Below, piece by piece: positions 36,206 through 47,760 of a stretch of DNA of 64,000 nt. Source of the stretch: Sipunculus nudus (Eukaryota; Annelida; Sipuncula; Golfingiida; Sipunculidae); contig CM049316.1 of assembly GCA_026874595.1 (NCBI GenBank), positions 70,357,676-70,421,675 of the forward strand, given 5' to 3'. Within the stretch, counting starts at the first letter, position 1. Every line of letters starts with the position of its first letter. A program made the position numbers and the translations under genes. Below the pieces are notes generated by a model. It was not told the DNA's origin. It searched no databases and saw only the letters and a list, made by a program, of their open reading frames with translations.

Positions 36206-37412
36206 AGAATTTAAAAAGGCACTATGGACGGTAAAGCTTGAAACTATAATGTGCCCGTATAAATGCGTATATGGCAGTAAGAAATGCTACAAAATCATTT
36301 TTTGCGTATATGCGTGTATACCTTAATTGGCAGAAGTATGCAGTGCTAACAAAATAAGATGCCGGGTTGACATTATGTCATATCATTTCGTTAGTGCAGG
36401 CACACATTAAGCGAGAAAATCCCATGTGGCCATTTCTTCTCACGTCACTATGAGACTTGTATGAAAAAAGTGAGAAAATATATTTATTTCATACTTATTT
36501 ATATGATCTTAAATCGCCACATTACCTTGTGTGACAAAAGCTGCGTTGTTGTAACCAGCGAAATTAATGTCTATATTCAAATGAAAATAAATAAATAAAA
36601 ATAATAGGAGGAGCGGTGCTGATGCAGAGTATCGAAATATATGAATACTGATAATAGGTAGTAGATTAACATTAAATGAATATCTTCTGATGACTGTTAT
36701 GGGGGGTCACATGTATTTTGGTAAACGAAGAAAAGCTCCTTTCAGAAAGATCGCAAATGATTTAAAAACGAACTTCTCCAGACTGCTATCGTACACATAA
36801 TATCCGAACGTCAACTCTTGCATATTTACCCATTTACCCAAGTTGTTCTAAAAAGACAAACGAATAAGCCTAGTTCCGATTTACACAAACTTTCATCAAA
36901 CTCATCCCGAATTTAACGCTTGACGAATGGGCACCTGCGGATCTTATGATCTCACTAATAAATAAAATTATTATGCCCGTGTGTATTTTGATGGACTTCC
37001 TAAGCTTGCTTAACATCCTGAAGGACATTGCTTCGAAAGCTTCGCGATAATTAAACCATCACTACACGTCTCCAACAAAATATCTGCGACATTTTACAAA
37101 GTGGTCACGAATAAAAGTGGCCCATGGGCCATGACGCTCAGCTGAATTTGACATACATGTGATGTATGTATTTATTATTAATGTTATGATATGGTGAAAA
37201 ATATTTGTTAAGGAACCTTGAACAATGGATAGAATGACTTCCAGAGTGCTCAAACTGGCGTTTTGACCATAGGCCTTAGAAAATAGGATGCAGCAAACTT
37301 ATTAAGGGTTTCCGACGAGATTCGACAAAGAAATCCCTAGATGTTATTCTATGTCAAACTGCTACAATATATGTCCATCTAACTCATCTGGTGCTAATTC
37401 CATACAGAATAT
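36206..37412. other. Unassigned DNA
   Basis: No gene or known repeat recognised. AT-rich with ordinary stop density in all frames. Confidence 0.5.
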
Positions 37413-38079
37413 GGGTCAAAGTGATTTTATTTAGGGATTCTAAGAATATTTTACAGGGGGCTCCCTGGATCATCATTTAATTAGAATAAAGATTACAGGA
37501 AAAAGTCACAGTGACCCATCACGTTTCTGGATCCAACGTATAAATTTATGTGTACGTTTGACTTTCTGGTGCTCAAAGTTAGGTGTTCTGCTCGTATCTA
37601 ATAGAATAAAGGGCATCTTGAGCTAATATGAGGCTTTGAAGGAGATTTGCTCGAGGCCTCCTTGAATTTTAAGTTAGAAGGTTCTAGAAATAACTGTTAT
37701 GATTTGTGCCCATCAAACTTTCACAGTATTATTTTTTTTTGCTGTAGCTCACAGAATATATGTGACAGTGACCTTATTTCAAGATCCAATGGAGACTTTC
37801 CAAGTATCTCCCGGGATTTTACAATGGAATGTTCTAGGTCCAACAGTGAAGATTTGTGCCCATGCATTTGACTCTCAGGGTGTTTAAATGAGGCATTTTG
37901 CCGATAGCTCAGAGAAAATAGGTCACAGTGAACTAATTTCATGTTTCCATGGACATTTGCCCAGGATCTTTCTTAAAGTTACACAAGAAGATTCTTAACC
38001 TGACAGATACAATTTGTGTCCCGTCTGACTGTCTGGGTGCTAAAAATTATGTTTTTTTGGCCTACAGGTCGCATAATAT

Positions 38080-38094
38080 AGGTCACCTTGACCT
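38080..38094. promoter_or_regulatory. Perfect ERE-type palindrome
   Basis: AGGTCACCTTGACCT matches the nuclear-receptor inverted repeat AGGTCAnnnTGACCT exactly. Function unproven. Confidence 0.45.
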
Positions 38095-38235
38095 AATTTC
38101 AAGTTTCCAAAGAGATTTTCCCAGAATGTCCCCGGGTGTTGCGTTAACAGATTCTCGGCTGCACACATATGATTTGTGCTCATCTTACATTTAGGGTGCT
38201 CATATGACATCTTTTTCCTATAGGTCTAAGAAAAA

Positions 38236-38250
38236 AGGTCACGGTGACCT
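38236..38250. promoter_or_regulatory. Perfect ERE-type palindrome
   Basis: AGGTCACGGTGACCT, exact inverted repeat with 3-bp spacer. Function unproven. Confidence 0.45.
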
Positions 38251-38386
38251 AAAGGACAAAAATTTGCCAAGGATATCCCTGAATGTTATGTTAAAAAAAT
38301 TGTAGGGCTAATGGATGCAGTTTTTTGCTCCGTCTTACTGTCTGGGTGCTCAAAATCATGTTTTCGGCCTAAGGGTCGCAGAATAT

Positions 38387-38401
38387 AGGTCATCATGACC
38401 T
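38387..38401. promoter_or_regulatory. Perfect ERE-type palindrome
   Basis: AGGTCATCATGACCT, exact inverted repeat with 3-bp spacer. Function unproven. Confidence 0.45.
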
Positions 38402-38695
38402 TATTTAAAATTTCCAAGAATATCCCCGAACCCCCCTTGATGTTGCATTAGAAGAATCTAGGTCTAACATACTATTTGTGCCCATCTGACATTCAAGATG
38501 TTCATATGATATCTTTTTCCTATAGGTCTCAGAATATAGGTCATGGTGACTTTGTTTCATGCTTCCAAGGACGTTTGCCTAAGACCTCCCTGAATGTTAC
38601 GTTAGAATATTCTAGTCCTATTAGATACAATTTGTGTTCCGATTGACTGTCTGGGTGCTCAATATGATGTTTTCGGCCCATAGGGCGCAGAATAT

Positions 38696-38710
38696 AGGTC
38701 ACCATGACCT
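38696..38710. promoter_or_regulatory. Perfect ERE-type palindrome
   Basis: AGGTCACCATGACCT, exact inverted repeat with 3-bp spacer. Function unproven. Confidence 0.45.
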
Positions 38711-38889
38711 AATTTCAGGTTTCCGAGATTTGACTAAGACCTTCCTGGATGTACAGTTAGAAATTTCTAGATCTAAAGGTTACGATTTGTGAACTGTTAA
38801 CGGACGGAAGGACGCCGGACAATAAGTAATCGCTATAGCTCGGATGAATTTCAGTCAGCTTAGCTGCTAAAAAAATGATAATAATAAAC

Positions 38890-39633
38890 TTAAGGGGCGT
38901 TCCCACTTCCACGAAATGATCCCCGATGCGCTTCGATTTTGATGTTTTTTCTTGGCTCTTCCTTGGCGTAGACCGCGATTTTTGTTTAAAGGCGAATCAA
39001 AACTACGCCTCGGCACGATTCATCAAATTTCATAGGCCAGATGTAGATCTTATTTACGCTTCCTTGCAGATGGTAGGTACTTTGTTGTAAGTTATATAGT
39101 AAGGTATCATCGGCGCTAATCATGTCGCTAAGTAGGCTTTTAGCCACTGTGGTATCACTACGTAAATGCCAAGAAGTTCTAAGTAACCTTTGAAAAAATG
39201 GCCTCAAACCGGCTAATAAGTATCTGAGCCGTACTTTAGAGTAATCAATAAATAACTAAGATTCATTAAACTTACTATGAATTAATCCAAATTACTTACG
39301 CTACAACGAGATGCATTACCGACACCGTTATGACGTAATAGTAATGTCTAGAGTACATTACAAAGCTGTTATCAAGCGCTAAGGGGAAAAAAACTTTTAT
39401 GAAGTAGTTTTGGCTATTAAAAGTTTCAGTGGCCTATGAACTGTCAAAGAGTTAGTTCTGTGTGTATAGAGAGAGTCAAATTTTATTGATTCCATAAAAC
39501 GTAAGGGACGTTTGACGCAACAAGGGAGAGATCAGGCCAGCCGTAATTCTTGGAGATATCAGCATACGACCTTCCGCGAAGCACCTACAGGTGTTACCGG
39601 GAGATCTTTCGCGGAAGTTGGAACGCCCCTTTA
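38890..39633. mobile_element. PIF/Harbinger-like MITE, intact ends
   Basis: TTA (38890-38892) plus AGGGGCGTTCCCACTTCCAC faces the inverse end TTCGCGGAAGTTGGAACGCCCCT plus TTA (39631-39633). About 22 of the outer 24 bases match between the inverted ends. The 738-bp interior is non-coding and shares the CCCCGATGCGC block and a cGTTATGAC segment with the copy at 24419. Three-bp TTA duplications with such ends are the PIF/Harbinger signature. Confidence 0.78.
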
Positions 39634-40656
39634 CGATACAGTTATGCCATGCTAATGAGAGCCACGGTACAGCTACAAAAGCGGTAGCCAGGTGCTACGA
39701 AAATAGTTATGTCCCTTTTTTTTAGTTTAAATAAGCCCAATTTGCGGTGAAGTGTCAGTAAAAAAGAAAAGTGTAGGAGGAGACGGACATTTTTCAGTAG
39801 CCAGGTCACGTGGAGTAATGAAAATTATAGAGGCTGACATCAAAGCTTCTGAAAAAATTACTAGTCTTCTCATCTCTTGTTCCAGCCCTCGCAAGTATTT
39901 CTTGAAACATCACAGGGTCAGATATCAGGATGTTCGTAACTCTCAAAACGTCCTTAGCTTTCTATTCCCTCATATCATTCGTCATGTCCAAGTAGGGTCT
40001 TCTCAGTATCCTAAACGTATCGTAGCGTTATGAAGTGTCGCTAATTTTTAGTGAATCATAAAGGATTTCTGATTCGTAGCTACTCATATGTATTCGTAAC
40101 AACATTTAGTTCTATATCTATTAAGTTCTAGTTTTATGTTTTTGGTCTATCGCTACCATTTCTCTCTGAATACCAATCCAGCATCAGGAACCTCATACGC
40201 TCTTGTGTTAGCTCGTCCATTTTCTGCCGTATAAAGTACAAGAATCTGACTCTAAATGATGCAAACTAGTCATTCCTCATTTTTAATAAGTTCGCCCCAG
40301 CTGATCGTTGTGCATATGAAGCGTAGCAGCTTCCTAGTGAATCGCAAGAAAGCTTTCTGGTGTGTAGCCAGTCGCAGGGGGCGTTCGTTGCACATAACAG
40401 GAGCACAGATGTTTCTTCTTATTCGCAGTGACTAGTTCCTACGACACACACTACAGATTTATTGTAGGGATTACGAACTAGCTGCGCAGTACTTCGTACT
40501 TTATTCGAAACAGCATCGTATATTTTGGGAGTGTCTTAATCCTTATGATGTCATCAGGGCCGAATTACCCGAAATGTCTTATTCATAGATTTCTGTTCGT
40601 TTCGTAGCGAATCGAGAGATCCGTTTGTGAAAGTGAGAACCCCCTTGGTCCCAAAA
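39634..40656 (+). mobile_element. Remainder of a longer related Harbinger-like element
   Basis: It starts with a second ACGATACAGTTATGCC block and continues with the same segments found beyond LTR C in copy 1 (GCTCGTCC, AAGTACAAGAATCTGACTC, AATCGCAAGAA, AGATTTATTGT). It ends TTTGTGAAAGTGAGAACCCCCT, an inverted version of the family's terminus. It has no left end of its own. The intact MITE at 38890-39633 may have inserted into it, or a tandem or nested event may have replaced the left part. There is no transposase. Confidence 0.55.
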
Positions 40657-43487
40657 TGCCACGACCTTTGACGACCCCTAGCGAGTACTAATGATTGGGA
40701 GGATGTATGAGGGGAGGCGGAACTTGGAGGCATTTATCATTCAATGTTATTCTCTCGAACTGCCCACACAGTGCTTCAATAAGGATGGACTACCGAACTG
40801 ACCAAGAACTTCGTGATCTACTTCTGATGGTAAAACTTGAAACGCCGCCAAAACTCGAATCGAAAGATGGTATGATTGACGTGCAGTGAGTATAGAACTG
40901 TACAGCGGAGTGGCAAAAAGCTCGACTCTCTCCGCGTGATTCCAATTTATTCCACCTCTAAAGATTACCATACACCACGATAAGATTTTATGATTTACAC
41001 CATTTCTGAATGAGAGTAAATGTTTCGATTTTTAGACATGTTGCCAAATTTAACGTATGATGTCTCGGCAGGTAAAAAAAGGCCAAAAAAATACCCCGCT
41101 TCGCACCTACATAAGTTCCCAGAGGCTGCAGAAAAACATTAATTGTGTGGCCTAAGGACCGCCTTTTTAAGACAACGTTTTGGATAATATGTCAATGTCT
41201 TCCGAATTATTCTGAAAAAGTGACACGCATCAATGTAAACTGGGCTTAATTGACAGTCGGCCTCGTGTCGCCCCACCCTGGCAAAGGGATAGGAAAAAAA
41301 AACATACTGTCACACTGACCGAAAACATATAAGTCGAATTCATTAGCGAAAAGCGAAAGAAAAAATATTATATGTGAAATGTTGTCCGCTGAATCAACAC
41401 ATCGTTGTTTTCCTATACTTGTCTACGCAGGAACTTACTAGCAGCTTTTTCGGAAACGTGTAAAGTACACTTTTTTTTTATCTTTTAACTGTCTTAGGTT
41501 TCTCATCCACCCAAGTCCCAAGGCGATTTGTCTTAACTTTCTAACTTTTTATTTTCTGGCTGGCTTCATTTCGGGAGGTGCCATTTTGGCGCCAATTTAA
41601 GAGGTTACTGATAAAAAAGTAGAGGTCCAGGGAAGCTTAACCCAAAATCTGAGATAGGGAGAATACATATTATTGTTAAAGTATTACTCTTGCTGCACAT
41701 TTGTTCATCTGTTCCAGGGTGTTGAGACCCCCCCCCCCCCCACCCACACACACATACACTTCCGAATCCCTATATCTCCTTTGGATAGTATGTAGTTCTA
41801 CTGATCTTGCCGCGAAAAAAAAAATATTTCTTTTCAAATACGCTTCCTCCATCAATTCAGTGTCATAATATACGCTGTAAAACGTGCCACTGACCAAGAA
41901 TCAGGAGAGAATCCTTTTATTGAGAGCATGTCACAGTAATTGGTTCTCTCCCTTGCGATTACAGAATGTTAACATTTCCCGTGGGTCTCAACAGTATTCA
42001 TCACTTTCCCTTTCATCACTTTCTCTTTAGTTTAAATTCCATCATTACGAGGTTTGATTTGATTACACTAGAACCGGACGACCGATTTAAAAGCAGCATG
42101 TAAAATAACACTGTCCCTTTTAAGAAAATGAGCCAAAATCATCATTCAAATCGGCCGTAATGTCTCTTTAATGAAATCACCAGTAAACACAGGGTAAGCC
42201 ACATGTAATTGTGTGAAATCTGTTTATTAATGAAGCAGACGTTTAAAAACATCAAAACCATTAAGGAACTGAACTGCTCTAGTGGGTGCAGCTTTAGTTA
42301 AGTTTTGATAAAGTAGTTTACGTTCAAGTAATTAAATCCCAGGAGTTATCACGTGCAGCTATCTGACGTCACAAACAGGTCAAAGGTCACATAATTGTAT
42401 CAACGTTGGTGTAAAGATTATTTAGAATGATTTATAGAATCATGATCTGAATGCTAGTGATATTGCTTAAAAACTACGTATAATTGCCTCATTAAATCAT
42501 GGCTTTCTAGAAGAAGTCTATTCTGTAGACTTGGAACCTCCTCCATTTGAATGAATTATGGAAGGATCACGTTAAACTTGTCATCCCTATTTTCACATTT
42601 TCGTCGGGATTACGGGAAAGAGTTAGTGGTAGTATTCGTCCTAATTGGATCGTTACTTTCATAAAATGGTATCATAATGTAATTTTGGCGTCCGAGGATT
42701 TGTAGACTCCACATGAGCCATGCGTCCGCCTGTCGTAAAAGAGAGGATTATGGGGAGGTAAAAGAGGGTCTTATGGGAAGAGGAGTTATCGGAAACGCGC
42801 GGGATTAGATGCCAGGGTAACTGGTAAAGTGACAAATCGCAATTATGCAGTGTTTCTTTTTAACGAGATACTCCATTTAAACTATTGATATAAGAATGGA
42901 AATGTATGACACTTTTATGTATTGAAACAGTTTTCTCTTACGAAGCGGTGACATTTATAACAATATTTTTCTACATATATATGATACCTCTGATTTTATG
43001 CCATCTGTAATTGTGTCATAAATTTTCCTATAATGTATTCACAACTGCCGTTATTCAGTATAATTCTTGATTCGATAAGTTTTGAACACGCAAATAATGA
43101 TAAATTTTGTTGAGTGTCTCAGAACACCACAGCCCACAGCTAATGCGAAAGTCAGTAACTTTTCTGAAAGAGGACTTTACTGGAGTGAAAGCATTTAGAA
43201 AGTATTTCAAATTTTAAACATTATCTCTCAATTAGACTAATTGTGTTAACATGCAGATTGGTTGCTTTAAAAAGACAAATTTCCGAAAAAGGTTTGAAAT
43301 ATCACATATTCAGCACGTTGATTATGTAAAACGTTCAAAAATATATTTATGGATAATGATAGGAAAACATGAGTTTGTAACAAATTTGAAATCAACGCTA
43401 GACTTCACTCAGCCTTCCGCGATTGCCTAATTAACGACAGCAAATTGTCAAATAAGCATCCGGATCTAAATCCAGATCATATCAAAA
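40657..43487. other. Unassigned DNA with C14 tract
   Basis: C14 occurs at 41728-41741, followed by a short CA run. No gene or dispersed repeat was identified in this ~2.8 kb. The block 42490-42840 is less AT-rich than its surroundings. Confidence 0.45.
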
Positions 43488-43595
43488 TTTAATTGTAACC
43501 CAAAATTAAACTGAAACCCAAGGTATAATTGTAATCCAAAATACAACAGTAATCCCAAAACTTATTTATAACTCAAACTTTAATTGTAAAACCAT
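43488..43595 (+). repeat. Degenerate ~18-bp minisatellite
   Basis: About six imperfect units of the form TTAATTGTAACCCAAAA succeed each other (variants TAATTGTAATCCAAAA, ACAGTAATCCCAAAA, TTTATAACTCAAAC). Confidence 0.7.
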
Positions 43596-43656
43596 TCCTT
43601 TTATCAATACATAAATATCTTAAATTTCGTTAACGCCATTTTAGATCACACACTCA

Positions 43657-44124
43657 TTAAAGGGGCCCAATCACCTATCTGACCTTTAAAAGAAAAGGTA
43701 ATCCCTTTGAGCTTTTATAAAAATAGGCAGGGAAACGTATTTTTCAACGTATACAGGCTGCTTGTATTATTTATATCAATGTGTTTATAATATGTGGGGG
43801 CCCACCAAAATAATCCCCCCAAAAATAAGAAGGGTATCTGACGCAAGTTAGATAAGCCAGAGCTTTGCAAATAGCGTTTTGCAGCAAGTGACCTTTCTAC
43901 ATCCGCATATCTGCAACTTTCCACCTTAAGTTCTATGTTTTCCCATTTGTCAACAAAGCTTTGTTTACAAACACGTAGATAAACAGGTCCATACATCCTT
44001 CACGGAGGCGTTATAACAACTTTTCATAACCATAATTACCTTTAGATCATTTATATATATATATACAGAAATCCAGAAATCACATAAATTCTTTTTCAAT
44101 AGGTGGGTGAATGTGCACCTTTAA
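43657..44124 (+). mobile_element. TTAA-flanked MITE, copy 3 (intact ends)
   Basis: TTAA duplications lie at 43657-43660 and 44121-44124. The body runs from AGGGGCCCAATCACCT to the inverse AGGTGGGTGAATGTGCACCT, giving recognisable terminal inverted repeats. The interior contains a TCCATACATCCTTCACGGAG segment (43990-44009) and TTTGTTTACAAACACG, shared in inverted orientation with copy 4. It is 460 bp without coding capacity. The TTAA target specificity is the hallmark of piggyBac-type transposition (established). The driving transposase is not in this window. Confidence 0.82.
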
Positions 44125-44776
44125 GTTACACTTTGTAATCACTGCTAAATTGGGAATGCAATTAAAAGTTAAAAATGTAATTAGTGTTTAGTATCTCTGA
44201 TCTTAGATAATTCAATGATGATAGATAATATTTTGCATTATTCTAAGCTTGTGAAAAGTACACTTTGTAATCCAGAAGGTAAATAAACACATATAATTAC
44301 AATAAGTAATATACAAGACTACTCGTTATCACCGAAGAAGCTTTAGCAAGATACAAAATAGTTTAATTGTTGAAAAGGACATGTATATATAATTTCATTC
44401 TCATTAAACTCGAACAAAGGATATACAGAATGAACTACAAAGGAAATGCAAATGAACTTGAAAGGGCAACCAACACTTTGTGAAATAGACTTGTGCGCCT
44501 TCTTTCATGAGTCTATTCAGATGGAATAGTTGTGGTTATAAGTAAGTGCTTCTAGGTTTACTAAACTTGTGTGTAAGATTAAAATACTCAATGATCATGC
44601 TTCCGAGCAAAGAAACCAGCGTCTCCATTTCCCTGCCTTATTTCATATTGCAGCATCTTGCATCTTTAAGCTTCCGTCTCAGTTGTCCCATAAGCTTGGT
44701 TTCCATGTTTGATACACTGCTATCCTTACTCTATTTCTGGATATTCACCTGATGCGGAGTTGCCGGAAACTAAACT
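44125..44776. other. Unassigned AT-rich DNA
   Basis: No supportable gene or repeat. Confidence 0.5.
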
Positions 44777-45012
44777 GACTCCGCCAGGAGAGTATGCGTT
44801 TATTCCCGTTCGTGTATGTGTTTGTGTGTTTGTCAACAACATAACTCGCGCAATCATGAAATTTCGGAAGAAATTTGAATAATCCATGGAAAGCCATGAA
44901 AGAATCGATAAGATTAAGGTGTTTGCCCAGCCTCTTCTCCGGATTCTGGAGCTTTATCAAAGAATATTCACAAATAAATGGTCACACTTATACACGAGAA
45001 AACTGGGAAATG
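44777..45012 (+). repeat. Dispersed repeat beginning CTCCGCCAGGAG, copy 2
   Basis: It shares the ordered blocks CTCCGCCA, GTATGCG, ATTCCCGTTCGTGTATGTGT, ACAACATAACTC and a CTCCGGATTC-like block with 18716-18958. Similarity fades after the TGTGTT tract. Confidence 0.62.
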
Positions 45013-45066
45013 AGCCAAATATTATGTGAATGCTCAGGAGGTTAAGACTCATTGGGTTGGCCCGGT

Positions 45067-45121
45067 CCCCTGTTCAGGTCACGGTCGAGCGCACAGCACC
45101 TCGGCGTTTTGGTGTCCAGTG
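45067..45121 (+). repeat. Dispersed repeat segment shared with 13151-13201
   Basis: GTTCAGGTCACGGTCG and GGTGTCCAGTG are the inverse of the block at 13151-13201. Parent element unknown. Confidence 0.7.
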
Positions 45122-45420
45122 TGTTTGCATAGCGTTTTTTAAACTTGTGCTCCCATGGCGTCGGCATGTATCCATCGGCATGCACATGCCTTGAATGTTC
45201 AGTTTTATATCTCGAAGCAAAACAGGTATTGTCTCCCTTTTGGTTTCGTCTTCAAGACTAAATAAAATTTAGGTTTTATTAAATATGGTGAGCTGCTCTC
45301 TATTAAATATTTTCCATCCCAAACAAAAGAGGTTATATCAAACCGCTCGTAGAAATATAACAACTTCTCATGGAGCATTTCACACTTTTGTTAGAACACT
45401 CACTCAGGGATAAGTATGGG

Positions 45421-45575
45421 CTCCTCGGTCGCGGATCTTTAATACTCAGCTTTGGCCTCGGTCTCGATTCTACTGCCTCGGTCTCGGTTCATACAATCTC
45501 GGTCTTGGATCCCACTTCCTTGGTCTCCGATCCCATTCTCTCGGCATTGGTCTCCAATTTGCCGGTCTTGATTAT
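45421..45575 (+). repeat. Degenerate ~21-bp CTCGGTCTC minisatellite
   Basis: Units beginning near 45454, 45474, 45496, 45517 and 45538 carry variants of CTCGGTCTCGGATCC. They are imperfect and leave the frame open, so the apparent short peptide is a repeat artefact. Confidence 0.75.
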
Positions 45576-45728
45576 GTGATCCATATATACCCTGTCACTA
45601 AAATTTAATTGGAAAAATTGGGAAAACGTTCCCTTTCCGGCCACAAAGCGATGGGAACTCGGGCACTTTTTTATGAATCGGTGCAGGAACGCGACTATTT
45701 TTTTTTTTTTTAATTTGCAAATCTTATT

Positions 45729-46466
45729 CCATGGCCTTAATTACAAGCAACAACGTAACCTTATTTTCTTTACATTAGCAACACAAATTAAGAGGGATTA
45801 GATAGTTTCGTTCATCATAATTTTTATTAAATAATCATATAGCTCTATCATTAAATTGATGATAATATGATTGATTTGATAAACAGAAGAAAAAAAATCA
45901 GTCATTGCAAAACGAATATCATCGAAATTTATTATTCAATTTTGTTGAAAGATTTCAATGTCCGGAGAAAAAAAATCAGTAAATTTCTACTGAAATCAAA
46001 ATAAACATTTTCGAAGCAGTTAATCAAATTGATGCACGCGGTACTTGAGAAACCAAACTTAGCCTTAATTAATTTGCGTATTGTTTATTGGGTACTTTAC
46101 AGGTTAAATTGCAAGCCCAATAAATGGGATGGACTCGGCATTTGGAGGCATAGAAGTGCCCTGATGAGAATCCCAGATCCGATATTTCACTGGCGACGCA
46201 GATGTATTGAAGTTCAGACTAACAAAAAGTATTAGCCAGAAAATCTGGATGTAATAAGTTGGCAAATGTTAAATATAAAACGCAACATCTGTTGTAGACG
46301 ACTCTTTTAACTGATGCAGTCTGTCTGAAGAGTTCATTATTAATATTAGAGCTATATGATTTTTTTAATAACAATTATCATGAGTGCAACTATTTAAGTC
46401 CTCTTAATTTGTATTGCTGATGTAAAGGAAATAAGGTTACGTTGTGGTTTGTAATTAAGGTCACGG
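45729..46466. mobile_element. Foldback-type element with 126-bp inverted arms
   Basis: The left arm (45729-45854) and right arm (46340-46466) are inverted copies, about 85% identical by eye over ~126 bp. Shared stretches include CAACGTAACCTTATTT and ATCATATAGCTCTA. The 485-bp spacer has no coding capacity. The outermost bases fade without an obvious terminal motif or target duplication, so I cannot assign a superfamily. A MITE with long TIRs or a foldback element both fit. Confidence 0.75.
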
Positions 46467-46852
46467 AATTTAAGTTTTGTATCATGTGTAGTTTCAATTT
46501 TGAAAATAACAGCCTTTATCCGCTTTCTCAAATTTCCAAGAGCTGCATTCACCAAAAGCGCAGTATTTGTCGTTCTTTTAAGACACTTTCTTCTCCCGCT
46601 GTGACACAAAAGAAAACCTCCAGGCGAACATCAAGTCAAACGGAACGGCAATACAGGGTTTAATTGTACTTTTGAGTACAATTCGGCATTATCATCTTTA
46701 AGCAGTTATTGAGTATGACGACCAAGGGATTAATGACGTTGAGTTCGCCTGATTTATTCTCGATTTATATCAGAAAAGACCAAGCTGAGAAAATATCATA
46801 GTTTACTAGTGTACTCACTGCACGGTTCATAAACATCACGTACCAGTGTATG

Positions 46853-46855
<3 letters not shown>

Positions 46856-46911
<56 letters not shown>
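46856..46911. repeat. (AT)28 microsatellite
   Basis: Uninterrupted AT run of about 56 bp. Confidence 0.96.
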
Positions 46912-46912
<1 letters not shown>

Positions 46913-47760
46913 TCGGGGTCATAAGAATCTAGCTTTATGATGGAGGAAGGGTCCCTTTAAATGGATAAAACAAAAAATACAGTTGTTTCTAGCTCACGTA
47001 ATATATGTTTACGTAGCATTATTTGTAGCAAAATGTGCTGTGACGTTTCAACAAACATGTGGCGCCACAAGATCATGTGTGTGTATGGCCAGCTTCAATA
47101 CAAGGTTTTCTAATGTACTTGTTGAGACCGTGTGTCTTGAATTTTGCTGTTCCCATTAGGATCAGGTTAGAGAGTGATACAGACACGTAAATACTTATCC
47201 GCATCCGTAAAACCGGCTCGCCACTAACAGACTAGCACCTGTTGCTTTATTGCCCCCTTCTTGCGGCAGCAGTCATAAAAATACACTAATGGTGAACAAG
47301 CTGTTAGCCATTAGTGTACAGTTGTCTGTCGCAGCTTTGTATTGTCTAGAGAGCCTTTCATACTCACCTCAATCCATTTATGATTCATGAGGAAGCGAGA
47401 CCCTGGCTTCGTTTGAATGCGGCTCAAACATTGTCGCTGTCAGGTTGTTTTATGATGTTTTCAAATTGTTGAGAACACGGCCGCCTTAACACAAATGCAA
47501 TGCAACAATTCGGACCTGTAAACTACCCCGAGAATTTTACTGCTCATTTGTTTCGCTGCAAATGCCTATCATTAGGAAACTGTAGTTAATGGACATGTTG
47601 CCAAAGCCAATCGATAGCGGTAATTACCGAACCGCCGAGATTGCCCCTCGCTCCGCCGGTTTTGCTTTGGATATAAGGTCACTGGTAATTGCTTGACTCA
47701 ATACTAAACACAATACAGCAGTATCTGTATCTCCTCGACCGAAAATCTGTTAATCAGCAA
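46912..47760. other. Repeat-free block with an 11-bp hairpin; possible conserved non-coding DNA
   Basis: This block lacks the window's repeat families, is less AT-rich, and contains a perfect inverted repeat, TACACTAATGG (47282-47292) and CCATTAGTGTA (47308-47318), around a 15-nt loop. TAAT/ATTA cores in the arms resemble homeodomain sites. Regulatory function is inference only. Confidence 0.3.

Larger units (their letters stand above)
37413..38870 (+). repeat. Degenerate ~155-bp tandem array with ERE-like palindromes
   Basis: Successive units repeat landmarks in order: an AATATAGGTCA...TGACCT palindrome, a TTTCCAAGG...ATTTGCC block, a GTTAGAA.ATTCTAG block, ATTTGTGCCCATCTGAC, GGGTGCTCA, and TTTTCGGCC or TTTTCCTATAGG. 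The palindromes lie at 37760, 37920, 38080, 38236, 38387, 38538 and 38696, spaced 160, 160, 156, 151, 151 and 158 bp, with weaker versions at 37413 and 37503. The array closes with a GGACGGAAGGACGCCGGACA tail (about 38804-38823). No unit is coding. It could be the internal tandem array of a larger non-autonomous element. Confidence 0.85.

Noticed and set aside
47282-47318. microRNA precursor
   Set aside because: The 11-bp stem is too short for a pre-miRNA hairpin and does not extend.
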